From Hydrogenophaga sp. (GTDB taxonomy: Bacteria > Pseudomonadota > Gammaproteobacteria > Burkholderiales > Burkholderiaceae_C): a stretch of 64,000 bases of DNA. The stretch's first letter is position 1, and every line of letters starts with the position of its first letter. This document shows, in pieces, positions 37,330-45,052 of this stretch. The stretch lies in the NCBI RefSeq assembly GCF_011390835.1, contig NZ_JAABRQ010000004.1, forward strand, positions 1-64,000. Reading direction: 5' to 3'. The translations under genes were made by a program, and so were the position numbers. The notes beneath the pieces are model-generated. The model made no database searches and was not told where the DNA came from. It saw nothing but the letters and a program-made list of their open reading frames with translations.

Positions 37330-38169
37330 TCAGCCATCCACGCCGTAGCGCGGGGTACGCCTTTCACGCAAGGATGCCACACCTTCGTGCACGTCGGGAC
37401 CGGCAAAACCCATGAACTCCAGCGCCAGCGAGGTGTCGAACGCCGGGCCGGCCTGGCGCAGCCAGTTGTTGAGCGCGTACTTGGTCCAGCGAATGGCAGT
37501 CTGACTGCCGCTGGCCAGGCGGTCGGCCACTTCATAGGCCTTGTCGATGAGCTGGTCTTCGTCCACCGCGAGCGAGACCAGGCCGATGCGTTCGGCTTCT
37601 TCGCCGCTGATGGGGTCGCACAGCATCAGGTAGTACTTGGCCTTGGCCAGCCCACACAGCAGCGGCCACACGATGGCAGCATGATCACCCGCGGCTACGC
37701 CCAGCCGGGTGTGGCCGTCGACGATCTTGGCGCTCCTCGCGGCAATCGAGATGTCGGCCAGCAGTCCTGCCACCAGGCCCGCGCCCACCGCCGGGCCGTG
37801 CATGGCGCTGACAATGGGTTTGTCGCAGTTGATCACGTTGTAGACCAGATCGCGCGCTTCTTTCCAGACCCTCGTGCGCACCTCGAAGTCGCTCGCCATG
37901 TCCTGCACCAGCGCGAGATCACCACCGCCGGAAAAGCCGAGGCCACTGCCACGCAGCACGGCGCAACGCACCGTGTCGTCGCGCCCCACATCGCGCCAGA
38001 TCTCGCTCAGCTCCCAGTGGCCCTCATGACCCGCGGTCGGCAGCTTGCCGTTGCCACCGGGACCATCTGCCCGCATCTGGATGTCGAGCACGCTGGGTAC
38101 CCCGTTCACGGGCGGGCCGCGGCGGGTGATGTGCAAGGTCTGGTAGCGGCTGTAGTCGACGGCGGTCAT
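37330..38169 (-). CDS. Enoyl-CoA hydratase/isomerase family protein
   Basis: A 279-residue crotonase-fold protein. The oxyanion-hole segments [16 protein letters not shown] and [24 protein letters not shown] are present. The usual second catalytic region is [18 protein letters not shown], close to naphthoate-synthase-like and dienoyl-CoA hydratases rather than standard FadB. It could serve beta-oxidation or an aromatic CoA route, including hydration of 3,4-dehydroadipyl-CoA from the box path, but that is inference. The start at [12 protein letters not shown] is chosen because GGAG precedes it by about 8 bases. Confidence 0.82.
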   Translation of the reverse strand: MTAVDYSRYQTLHITRRGPPVNGVPSVLDIQMRADGPGGNGKLPTAGHEGHWELSEIWRDVGRDDTVRCAVLRGSGLGFSGGGDLALVQDMASDFEVRTRVWKEARDLVYNVINCDKPIVSAMHGPAVGAGLVAGLLADISIAARSAKIVDGHTRLGVAAGDHAAIVWPLLCGLAKAKYYLMLCDPISGEEAERIGLVSLAVDEDQLIDKAYEVADRLASGSQTAIRWTKYALNNWLRQAGPAFDTSLALEFMGFAGPDVHEGVASLRERRTPRYGVDG

Positions 38170-38304
38170 CAAGGTCTCCAAGAGTGAATCGTTGCCAACC
38201 ATTCTGCCGCGTGGCCGGTGGGGTCCTGGGCTTGATGTGCGTCAACACGCCAACCAGCGGTCAGGCGCACCATAAAGTTGAGTTTGATTCACTAGGAGAT
38301 ATGC

Positions 38305-38691
38305 ATGAACCAGCCCATTTCAGACACTTTTGCCCAGCAACTGCGACAGATGCGCATCGATGTGCTCGCGCAATTGCGCGAGCAACGTGGTGGCGCGATC
38401 AGCCGCGCGGAGGCGGCCGCCGAAGCTCGTGAACAACAGAGCGACGACTGGGCCAAGGCTGATGCGGAGCGTGACCTGAGCATTGCGCTGGAAGAGCGAG
38501 AGTCCGCCGAGCTGGTGGCCATCGACGAAGCGCTCAAGCGCGTGGCCGACGGTAGCTTTGGCCTTTGCCTGGACTGTGGTGTCGACATTGGCACCGCGCG
38601 CCTGCACGCCAACCCCACGGCAATGCGCTGCGTGGCCTGCCAGGAAAAGCTGGAGAAGGCGCAAGGCGGCTCACACACCGCTACCTATTGA
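38305..38691 (+). CDS. TraR/DksA-type zinc-finger regulator
   Basis: A 128-residue DksA/TraR-like protein. A helical coiled-coil N-terminal region (residues about 1-85) is rich in Arg/Glu/Ala. It is followed by a four-cysteine zinc finger, CLDCGVDIG then CVACQEKLE, near residues 91-115. It is shorter than DksA itself (about 150 aa) and lacks the acidic DxxDxA tip I would expect in DksA, so it may modulate RNA polymerase differently. An AGGAGAT ribosome site at 38294-38300 precedes the ATG. The next gene follows 27 bases later, so the two form a likely operon. Confidence 0.85.
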   Translation: MNQPISDTFAQQLRQMRIDVLAQLREQRGGAISRAEAAAEAREQQSDDWAKADAERDLSIALEERESAELVAIDEALKRVADGSFGLCLDCGVDIGTARLHANPTAMRCVACQEKLEKAQGGSHTATY

Positions 38692-38718
38692 AGAATTGCA
38701 ACGACTGAAAGGCATCAC

Positions 38719-39168
38719 ATGACCACCTACCACGCCATTGTCTGGATCGACCGCCGAGAAGCCCATGTGTTGATGTTCGATCGTGAACATGTGGAATCGC
38801 AGCGCATCAAATCGCGCAGCCATCACGTCGCCACGGGCGGCCATGCCGGATCGCATGGGATGAAACACGGTCGCGGACCGTCGGCCACCGGCCACCACTC
38901 CGGGAGCGGCGGCCACGACAACACCGACGAGGACTTCTACCATTCGGTCGCGCAGGCACTGGTCGGGGTGCACGAGGTGCTGGTCACCGGGCCCGCCGAG
39001 GCCAAAACCGAATTCCGCGCGCACTGCCAACGACACGACAAGGCAGTGGATCAGGCTATCGTGGACGTGGTGACCTGCGACCATCCGAGCGATCCTCAGC
39101 TGGTGGCGATGGCGCGCAAGTACTTCCTGAAGTACGACCAACGCGCAGCCGATCCGTCCCAGCGCTGA
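38719..39168 (+). CDS. Histidine-rich protein, possible eRF1-like 'translational machinery' family
   Basis: A 149-residue protein. N-terminal YHAIVWIDRREAHVLMFD is followed by a histidine/glycine-rich insert (about residues 33-70, with HHVATGGHAGSHGMKHG and TGHHSGSGGHDN). A C-terminal half follows with VLVTGPAEAKTEFRAHCQRHD. Beta-proteobacterial proteins with this pattern are annotated as translational machinery proteins with an eRF1/Pelota-like fold, but experimental function is unknown to me. It is 27 bases after the DksA-like gene on the same strand. The histidine cluster suggests metal binding. Confidence 0.7.
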   Translation: MTTYHAIVWIDRREAHVLMFDREHVESQRIKSRSHHVATGGHAGSHGMKHGRGPSATGHHSGSGGHDNTDEDFYHSVAQALVGVHEVLVTGPAEAKTEFRAHCQRHDKAVDQAIVDVVTCDHPSDPQLVAMARKYFLKYDQRAADPSQR

Positions 39169-39216
39169 GGCCGCGCCAATACCCGTGGCAATCGGTGGGT
39201 TTGATATCCTGCGCCA

Positions 39217-39660
39217 ATGAACGCGACCTCTCCCACCGAACTGCCGGCGCGAAGCCTGTTTCACCTCGCCTTCCACGTCACCGATCTGGACGAGGCGAGG
39301 CGTTTTTATGGCAGCGTGCTCGGCTGTACCGAAGGCAGGAGCACCGACACCTGGGTCGACTTCGACTTTTTCAGCCATCAGATTTCGCTGCATTTGGGGG
39401 AACCGTTCAAGACCACGCGCACCGGTCGTGTCGGGGAACACCTGGTGCCCATGCCCCACTTTGGGTTGGTGCTGTTGCTGCCCGCCTGGCAGGCCGTCGC
39501 CGAACGCCTGAAGGCAGCGGGTACCGAGTTCGTGCTGCCGCCCCAGGTGCGTTTCGAGGGGCAACCGGGCGAGCAATGGACCATGTTCTTCTGCGACCCC
39601 TTTGGCAACCCGATCGAGATCAAGGGCTATGCCTCGACCGAAGCCATCTTTGCGCACTGA
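39217..39660 (+). CDS. VOC-family (glyoxalase/dioxygenase-like) protein
   Basis: A 147-residue vicinal-oxygen-chelate protein with the two beta-alpha-beta-beta-beta halves. The first half begins FHLAFHVTDLDEARRFYGSVLGC (histidine metal ligand at H in LAFHV). The second ends with TMFFCDPFGNPIEIKGY (glutamate ligand). It carries LVPMPHFGLVLLLPAW between. This resembles small extradiol dioxygenase- or glyoxalase-like proteins; the substrate is unknown. The start codon lies 48 bases after the preceding stop. Confidence 0.85.
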   Translation: MNATSPTELPARSLFHLAFHVTDLDEARRFYGSVLGCTEGRSTDTWVDFDFFSHQISLHLGEPFKTTRTGRVGEHLVPMPHFGLVLLLPAWQAVAERLKAAGTEFVLPPQVRFEGQPGEQWTMFFCDPFGNPIEIKGYASTEAIFAH

Positions 39661-39890
39661 GCACGGTGCCTACGGCACAAAGGCGAGCAGCGAGCGGCGC
39701 CAAACGAATACCTAGGTCTTAACCAGCCGCACCAGAGAACCAGCGGTTCGACAAACGGCGCCATTCAGCGGCCAGAGAGCCGGCACATCAAGGGTCACGG
39801 CGATAGCATCGCAGTTCCATGCCCGGTGGGTCTGCCACGCATCCCGCGTTGGCTGAGACCAGAGGCGTTTGCAGCCCATTCGATCGATCC

Positions 39891-41048
39891 ATGCCCGCAG
39901 TTTCAACACCCCAGGTTCCGGTTTCCCGTCGTCGCTTCACAGCCCTGATCGCCGGCGCAGCGGTGCTCGGTGCGCCCAGCTTGCGCGCGCAGTCGGGCAA
40001 CCGGTTGGTGCTGGGCCAGTCGGCCGCTTTCTCCGGCCCAGCCGCCCAGCTCGGTATCCAGTTCCACGCCGGGGCCAAGCTGTATTTCGATCAGCTCAAC
40101 GGCAAGGGTGGCCTGAACGGCACCAGCATCGAGATTCGCCAGCTCGACGATGGCTACGAGCCCGACCGCTGCGCCGAAAACACCCGCAAGCTGCTGGCCG
40201 ACGATGTATTTGCGCTGTTCGGCTACATCGGTACCCCCACCAGCGTGGCCGCGCTACCGCTGGCGACCAAGGCCGAAACGATTTTTTTCGCGCCCTTCAC
40301 TGGCGCTATGGGCCTGCGCAACCCGTTCAACCGCATTGCTTTCCACATGCGCGCCTCGTACAACGACGAGACGGCGCTGATCGTGCGGCAGCTGACCAAC
40401 CTGGGCCTGAACAAGATCGCGGTGTTCCACCAGAACGACGCCTATGGCAAGGCGGGTCTGGACGGCGTGACACTGGCGCTAGCCGCGCGCTCGCTCAAGC
40501 CGGTGGCCACAGCCACGGTGGAGCGCAACACGGTTGACGTGGCGCAAGCGGTGGACATCATCAACGCCGCCAGGCCGGATGCGGTGGTGCAGATCAGTGC
40601 CTACGCGTCGTGTGCGGCCTACATCCGCGCAGCGCGCAAGGCGGGTTTTGGTGGCACCTTTTACAACGTGTCCTTTGTCGGTACGCAGGCACTGGCCGAT
40701 ACGCTGGGCCCTGAAGGTGCCGGCGTGGCCATCAGCCAGGTCGTGCCCACGCCCTACAGCGCCTCGCGCCCCATCACACGCGAGTTCCTCGCCGCCATCA
40801 ACGAAGGGGGCAACAAGGTGCAGCCCAACTTCTCCAGCATGGAAGGGTTTATGGCGGCCAAACTGATGGCAGAGGGCGCGCGACGCGCCAGCGGGCGGCT
40901 CTCGCGCGACACCCTGATTGCCGGCCTGGAGAGCATCCGCGGCTGGTCCATGGGTGGCTTCAACGTGTCGTTCAGCCCGAGCAACCACGTGGCGTCGAGC
41001 TACGCCGAGCTGTCGATGATCACCGCTGGCGGCAAGATCCGCAGCTGA
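39891..41048 (+). CDS. Branched-chain-amino-acid-type ABC transporter substrate-binding protein
   Basis: A 385-residue periplasmic protein of the LivK/Peripl_BP_6 family. The N-terminus has a twin-arginine-type signal (VSRRRFTALIAGAAVLGAPSLRAQ). The mature chain has LVLGQSAAFSGPAAQLG, IEIRQLDDGYEPDRCAENTRKLL and FSSMEGFMAAKLMAEGARR. No permease or ATPase genes lie nearby, so it is an orphan receptor. In Comamonadaceae such proteins often serve aromatic acid uptake or chemosensing. The start is the ATG at 39891; longer in-frame starts reach into the spacer without similarity. It converges with the hydrolase gene, 13 bases apart. Confidence 0.88.
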   Translation: MPAVSTPQVPVSRRRFTALIAGAAVLGAPSLRAQSGNRLVLGQSAAFSGPAAQLGIQFHAGAKLYFDQLNGKGGLNGTSIEIRQLDDGYEPDRCAENTRKLLADDVFALFGYIGTPTSVAALPLATKAETIFFAPFTGAMGLRNPFNRIAFHMRASYNDETALIVRQLTNLGLNKIAVFHQNDAYGKAGLDGVTLALAARSLKPVATATVERNTVDVAQAVDIINAARPDAVVQISAYASCAAYIRAARKAGFGGTFYNVSFVGTQALADTLGPEGAGVAISQVVPTPYSASRPITREFLAAINEGGNKVQPNFSSMEGFMAAKLMAEGARRASGRLSRDTLIAGLESIRGWSMGGFNVSFSPSNHVASSYAELSMITAGGKIRS

Positions 41049-41061
41049 GCCCGGCGCGGGT

Positions 41062-42075
41062 TCAGACCGGCTTTAGCGGCGCGATCTTCTGGTCGATGGC
41101 GCCAAAGACACTCTGGCCATCTTTGCCTTTCACCTCGATACGGATGGTGTCGCCGAACTTCATGAATTCGGTACTGGGCTGGCCATTGACGATGGTTTCG
41201 ATGCAGCGCTTCTCGGCGATGCAGCTGTAGCCCTTGGGCCAGGTTTTCCTGCCATCGGCTTCGATGCCGCGGTTGCTCACCGTGCCGCTGCCGATGACCG
41301 AGCCGGCGCGCACGTTTCGCGTCTTGCCAATGTGCGCGATCAGCTGGCCGAAGTGAAACGTCATTTCGGGACCGGCATCGCACAGGCCAACCTGACGACC
41401 GTTCCAGATGCTGGCGACCGGCAAATGCACCCGACCGCCCTGCCAGGCGTCGCCCAGCTCGTCGGGCGTGACCGCCACCGGGCCGAAGGCGCTGGCTGGC
41501 TTGCTCTGGAAAAAGCCGAAGCCCTTGGCCAGTTCGGCGGGGATCAGGTTGCGCAGCGACACGTCGTTGACCAGCATCAGCAAGCGGATGCTGTCGATCG
41601 CCTGCTCGGGAGTGCAGCCCATGGCGACGTCTCCGGTGACCACCGCAATCTCGGCCTCGAAGTCGATGCCGAAGTCTTCGCTGGGCACGATCACGTCGTC
41701 ACGCGGGCCGATGAAGTCGTCGCTGCCGCCCTGGTACATCAGCGGGTCAGTGTAGAAGGTCTCGGGCACCTCGCTGTTGCGCGCCGCGCGCACCAGCTCC
41801 ACGTGGTTGATGTAGGCCGAGCCGTCGGCCCACTGGTAGGCGCGAGGCAGCGGCGCCATGCACAAGGCGGGATCGAACGGGAAGGCGTGGCGCGCCTTGC
41901 CCTGATTGAGCGTGAGGTAAAGGTCCTCAAGCTGCGGCGCCAAGAAGTTCCAGTCGTCCAGCACCTGCTGCAGGCGGTGCGCAATACCGGTCGCATAATG
42001 CGCGGTCGACAGGTCGCGCGAGACCACTACCAGCTGACCATCGCGAGATCCGTCTTTGTAAGTGGCGAGTTTCAT
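41062..42075 (-). CDS. Fumarylacetoacetate hydrolase-family protein
   Basis: A 337-residue FAH-family enzyme. The metal-binding residues lie in FGIDFEAEIAVVTGD (E-x-E...D pattern). The substrate-side segments are IPAELAKGFGFFQSKPASAFGP, GSVIGSGTVSNRG and FGDTIRIEVKGKDG. Its length and N-terminal MKLATYKDGSRDGQL resemble fumarylacetoacetases of homogentisate catabolism in beta-proteobacteria. No hmgA or maleylacetoacetate isomerase is adjacent, so substrate is inferred only at family level. It is divergent from an IclR regulator, which likely controls it. Confidence 0.87.
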   Translation of the reverse strand: MKLATYKDGSRDGQLVVVSRDLSTAHYATGIAHRLQQVLDDWNFLAPQLEDLYLTLNQGKARHAFPFDPALCMAPLPRAYQWADGSAYINHVELVRAARNSEVPETFYTDPLMYQGGSDDFIGPRDDVIVPSEDFGIDFEAEIAVVTGDVAMGCTPEQAIDSIRLLMLVNDVSLRNLIPAELAKGFGFFQSKPASAFGPVAVTPDELGDAWQGGRVHLPVASIWNGRQVGLCDAGPEMTFHFGQLIAHIGKTRNVRAGSVIGSGTVSNRGIEADGRKTWPKGYSCIAEKRCIETIVNGQPSTEFMKFGDTIRIEVKGKDGQSVFGAIDQKIAPLKPV

Positions 42076-42160
42076 GGTGGTTCCTTCGGGCCTCGCGCCC
42101 TGGGCGGGTGAATGGAGAGGTAGCGCCATCGCCCCCGTGGTGCGCAACACCCCCAGCGAG

Positions 42161-42174
42161 CGCCCCTCAAGGGG
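42161..42174. repeat. Small hairpin shared with another intergenic repeat
   Basis: The 14 bases CGCCCCTCAAGGGG (42161-42174) recur exactly at 62573-62586. It forms a CCCCT/AGGGG hairpin. Confidence 0.55.
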
Positions 42175-42188
42175 ACGGCATTTTATCG

Positions 42189-42232
42189 TTACGAATAGTG
42201 AAATTGATTCCTCTATCCGTAAACGCTATATT
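42189..42232 (+). promoter_or_regulatory. IclR promoter with overlapping inverted-repeat operator
   Basis: TTGATT (42204-42209), a 17-base spacer and TATATT (42227-42232) form a good sigma70 promoter. A 10-base inverted repeat, TTACGAATAG (42189-42198) and CTATCCGTAA (42213-42222, one mismatch), straddles the -35 box. It is the likely binding site of the IclR regulator itself and could also act on the divergent fumarylacetoacetate hydrolase gene, 114 bases away. Confidence 0.55.
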
Positions 42233-42314
42233 CTAGGCCATGGTGCCCGACCCCGGGTGCTGCGGTCAAGCCAGGAACCCGCCCCGCGAAACCGCGCTCC
42301 AATCGTTCACGCCC

Positions 42315-43205
42315 ATGCCTGCAGTCTCCCCAACCCGCACCCCCAGCACCACCCCGCGCCCGTCCACCAGCGCTCCGTCCGGCGACACGGCGGACCACCA
42401 GCGCGCGGGCATTCAGTCGGTCGAGGTCGGTTTTGAGCTGCTCGATGCGCTGGCCAGCGCGCCCGGCGCCCTGATGCTTCGCGACCTGGCCGCCGCCGCC
42501 CACATGAGCGCGGCCAAGGCCCACCGCTACCTGGTGAGTTTCCAGCGTATGGGACTGGTGATGCAGGACTCGGTGAGCACGCGCTACGACCTGGGGCCGG
42601 CCGCGCTGCGCATCGGCCTGGCCGGCCTCGCACGGGTGGACGCGGTAAAACTGGCCCGCGAACGGGTACCCGCGCTGCTGGCGCAGACCGGCCACACGGT
42701 GGCGATCGCGGTGTGGGGCAACCAGGGACCCACTATGGTGCACTGGGCCGAAGCGCCCCAGACCGTGCCGGTGACCCTGCGGCTGGGCGACGTGATGCCA
42801 CTGCTCACTTCGGCCACCGGCCGCTGCTTCGCCGCCTTCATGGGCGAGGAAGGGCGAGACGCCCAACGCCTCAGCGCCATGGTGCGCGAAGAACTTTCGC
42901 AGCTGAAAAAACTGCCGCGCCACGACCTGATCACATCCGATCTGCCGCAAACCCCGCAAGCCGTGCAGATCCTGCTGGACGAGACCCGCCAACACGGCCT
43001 GGCTCGTGTTGTGCACAGCCTACTGCCAGGCGTTGGCGGCTTTTGCGCACCGGTGTTCGATGCACAAGGCCACCTGGCCCTGGGCCTCGTGGTGCTGGGC
43101 TCGGTGACCACCCTGGACACCGCCTGGGACAGCCCGCCCGCCCTCGCCTTGTTGCACTGTGCCCGGCGACTCAGCGCCGATCTGGGCCAGCCAGCCCCGA
43201 CGTGA
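42315..43205 (+). CDS. IclR-family transcriptional regulator
   Basis: A 296-residue regulator. A Pro/Thr/Ser-rich N-terminal stretch (residues 1-30) precedes the winged helix (about 35-95), with LMLRDLAAAAHMSAAKAHRYLVSFQRMGLV. The GAF-like IclR effector domain (about 110-285) includes WGNQGPTMVHWAEAP and GRCFAAFMGEEGRDA. The predicted transcription start falls at about 42240, so the in-frame ATG at 42240 would be leaderless; I prefer 42315, although it lacks a strong ribosome site. The stop overlaps the next gene (GTGA). It is divergent from the fumarylacetoacetase-type hydrolase. Confidence 0.85.
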   Translation: MPAVSPTRTPSTTPRPSTSAPSGDTADHQRAGIQSVEVGFELLDALASAPGALMLRDLAAAAHMSAAKAHRYLVSFQRMGLVMQDSVSTRYDLGPAALRIGLAGLARVDAVKLARERVPALLAQTGHTVAIAVWGNQGPTMVHWAEAPQTVPVTLRLGDVMPLLTSATGRCFAAFMGEEGRDAQRLSAMVREELSQLKKLPRHDLITSDLPQTPQAVQILLDETRQHGLARVVHSLLPGVGGFCAPVFDAQGHLALGLVVLGSVTTLDTAWDSPPALALLHCARRLSADLGQPAPT

Positions 43206-44470
43206 CCACCCCCGCCACGCCCGCTCACACCCGCCCCAGCTGGCTGGCACTCGTTGCCCTGAGCGGGGTGGTGCTGGGAGTGCATGCGCTGCTGCTCACC
43301 GGCGGTCTGCCCAGCTTCCTGACCGAATCACCTCATGCGGCAAGATCCGGGACCGCCCAAGAGGTCACCTTGCAGACGCTGGCCTTGCCCGCCGATGCCC
43401 CGACCGCCCTGCAGGGTCCGTCGGGCCTGAGCACGGTGCGGTGGCTGGCGCCCCCCACTGCACCGCTGGCACCCCTGGTCGAGGCGCCCCTGTCCCGCTT
43501 GGCCGCCAAGCCCACCCCCAAAACCAGGCCAGTCGCCTCGGAGCCTGTGGCCGATCAACCAGACCCTGAGCAAACCCCCCTAGCGAATCCGGAAGCGCCG
43601 CCGATCGACGCCTCCGCGATCATCGACAACAGCACACCAACCGCCTCCGTCGAACCCATGTCCGAGCCACCCGTCGCCAGCGCAGCGCTCAGCGAAGCCA
43701 ACCGCCCGATTGAGCCACTTGTATCGCAAGTCAATCTGCCCACGTCCGATCCGGCCGCCAGCACCGCGGAAGACAGCGTTCAGCTCGCGGCGGCCCGCCC
43801 GTCGCGCCCCGCCACAGGCGAAGCACAGCTGCCCCCCGCCCAGCCCCCAGCCAGCGCCCAGCTGAACTACGCCGTCACCGGCAAAGCCAAGAGCATCGAG
43901 TACTCCGCCACCGGCCGGCTCGACTGGGCCGCCAACCCGACGGCCTACACCGCGCGCATGGAGATCCGCGTCTTTCTGCTCGGCAGCCGGGTGCAGACCA
44001 GTCGGGGTGCCCTGGTTGCCAGCGGCCTGCAGCCCGAGCGTTTTGGCGACAAGAGTCGCAGCGAGCGCGCCGCCCATTTCGACAGGGCACTGGGACGCGT
44101 GCGCTTCAGCAACAACGCGCCCGATGCCGAGTTGCTGCCGGGCGCGCAAGACCGCCTGAGCGTCTTTTTCCAGCTTGCTGGCCTGCTCAATGCCCGCCCT
44201 GAGGCCTACGCCGAGGGCCAGAGCGTGGCCATGCCGGTGGCTGGCACAGGGGGGTCCGAGCTGTGGCGTTTCGAGGTGCAGGGACTGGAATCACTGAATC
44301 TGCCGGCTGGCGAGCTGATCGCCCGCCACCTGGTGCGCGAACCGCGCCAGGCTCACGACACCCGGGTCGACATCTGGCTGGCGCCCAGCCTGGGCCACTT
44401 GCCGGTGCGCATCCGCATCACGCAGGACAACGGTGACGTGGTTGACCAGCGCCTCAGTACCCTACCCTGA
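43202..44470 (+). CDS. DUF3108 protein with membrane anchor and proline-rich linker
   Basis: A 422-residue envelope protein. The start is GTG at 43202, overlapping the IclR stop; longer frames upstream are shadows of IclR. Residues about 12-33 form one hydrophobic segment (LALVALSGVVLGVHALLL). A disordered linker rich in Pro, Ala, Ser and Thr follows (about 35-220), resembling TonB-type periplasmic spacers. The C-terminal DUF3108 domain (about 225-420) begins LNYAVTGKAKSIEYSATGRL, with beta-rich segments YTARMEIRVFLLGSR and DTRVDIWLAPSLGHLPVRIRI. Function unknown. The anchored, extended shape suggests a protein that reaches across the periplasm. Confidence 0.75.
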   Translation: MTTPATPAHTRPSWLALVALSGVVLGVHALLLTGGLPSFLTESPHAARSGTAQEVTLQTLALPADAPTALQGPSGLSTVRWLAPPTAPLAPLVEAPLSRLAAKPTPKTRPVASEPVADQPDPEQTPLANPEAPPIDASAIIDNSTPTASVEPMSEPPVASAALSEANRPIEPLVSQVNLPTSDPAASTAEDSVQLAAARPSRPATGEAQLPPAQPPASAQLNYAVTGKAKSIEYSATGRLDWAANPTAYTARMEIRVFLLGSRVQTSRGALVASGLQPERFGDKSRSERAAHFDRALGRVRFSNNAPDAELLPGAQDRLSVFFQLAGLLNARPEAYAEGQSVAMPVAGTGGSELWRFEVQGLESLNLPAGELIARHLVREPRQAHDTRVDIWLAPSLGHLPVRIRITQDNGDVVDQRLSTLP

Positions 44471-44492
44471 GGCTCGCGTGAAGTGAAGAAGT

Positions 44493-44610
44493 GTGCCAAA
44501 AATGGCACGCATCTTGAATCTTCCGCCCTGAGGCCCATCTAAAAGCCATGTTGGGCTGCAGTGCAGCCATCTTTTGCCGATATAAGGTTCATCAGAAACA
44601 CAGGTTTCTG
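44493..44610 (+). promoter_or_regulatory. Leader of the DUF3567 gene with stacked dyads
   Basis: Three inverted repeats lie in the 160-base leader. They are GTGCCA-AAAA-TGGCAC (44493-44508), GGCTGCA-G-TGCAGCC (44554-44568, followed by a short T-run) and CAGAAAC-ACAG-GTTTCTG (44593-44610). The last sits just before the ribosome site (AAAGGA near 44617). The first also reads as TGGCAC-N5-TTGAA (44503-44518), a degenerate sigma54-like element that lacks the GC at -12. Confidence 0.35.
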
Positions 44611-44631
44611 CCATTAAAGGACAGTTCAGTC

Positions 44632-44916
44632 ATGCACATGCTTTACGACTCGGATGCCTTTGCTGTCGTCCACATCCTCGCCAACGCGCAAGTCGAAGGC
44701 GAAGTGCCAGTGGCGCAAGGCCCACAAATCCCCCGCCACGGTTTCGAAATCGTCGACAAGCGCTCGGGCAAAGAGGTATACCTCGACGGCTCCTGGGCCG
44801 AGATGTTCCAGCTGCAAATCACCGCCTGGCAGCAAAACATGCCGTCGCAAGAGGAGGTGGAAGACACGCTGGAAGGCTATGCGTCGCTGGCCCAGATGCC
44901 AGTGGTCATGCATTAG
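44632..44916 (+). CDS. DUF3567 protein
   Basis: A 94-residue cytosolic protein of the DUF3567 family, typical of Burkholderiales. The N-terminus MHMLYDSDAFAVVHI and the central segment RHGFEIVDKRSGKEVYLDGSWAEMFQLQI match the family pattern. No transmembrane segment or catalytic motif is visible. The function is unknown. Translation may start at 44632 or at the second ATG, 44638. A terminator lies about 100 bases after the stop. Confidence 0.8.
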   Translation: MHMLYDSDAFAVVHILANAQVEGEVPVAQGPQIPRHGFEIVDKRSGKEVYLDGSWAEMFQLQITAWQQNMPSQEEVEDTLEGYASLAQMPVVMH

Positions 44917-44962
44917 GGCAGCTCCCCCGCCATTCTCGGCGCGCTCTCCAGAGGGCAGTGCT

Positions 44963-44989
44963 GGCGGCCCGGCAAAGCCGGTTCCGCGG
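44963..44989 (+). repeat. Short intergenic hairpin repeat, copy 2
   Basis: A 27-base core containing CCGGC-AAA-GCCGG. It matches the core at 62594-62620 at all but two positions and the more diverged copy at 33828-33854. Confidence 0.65.
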
Positions 44990-45016
44990 CGTTCTGGATC
45001 ACTTCCCCTCTGATCA

Positions 45017-45043
45017 AAAGCCTGGCAATCGCCAGGCTTTTTT
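45017..45043 (+). terminator. Rho-independent terminator
   Basis: AAAGCCTGGC (45017-45026), AATC loop, GCCAGGCTTT (45031-45040), then TTT. A 10-base stem with a T-run of six. It ends the DUF3567 transcript and, by symmetry, could also end the AbrB-type gene on the other strand, whose stop is 10 bases away. Confidence 0.88.
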
Positions 45044-45052
45044 GTGCGCGCT

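Noticed and set aside
44503-44518. TGGCAC-N5-TTGAA as a sigma54 promoter
   Set aside because: The -12 element lacks the required GC, and the TGGCAC is better explained as half of a perfect dyad. No enhancer-binding regulator is adjacent.
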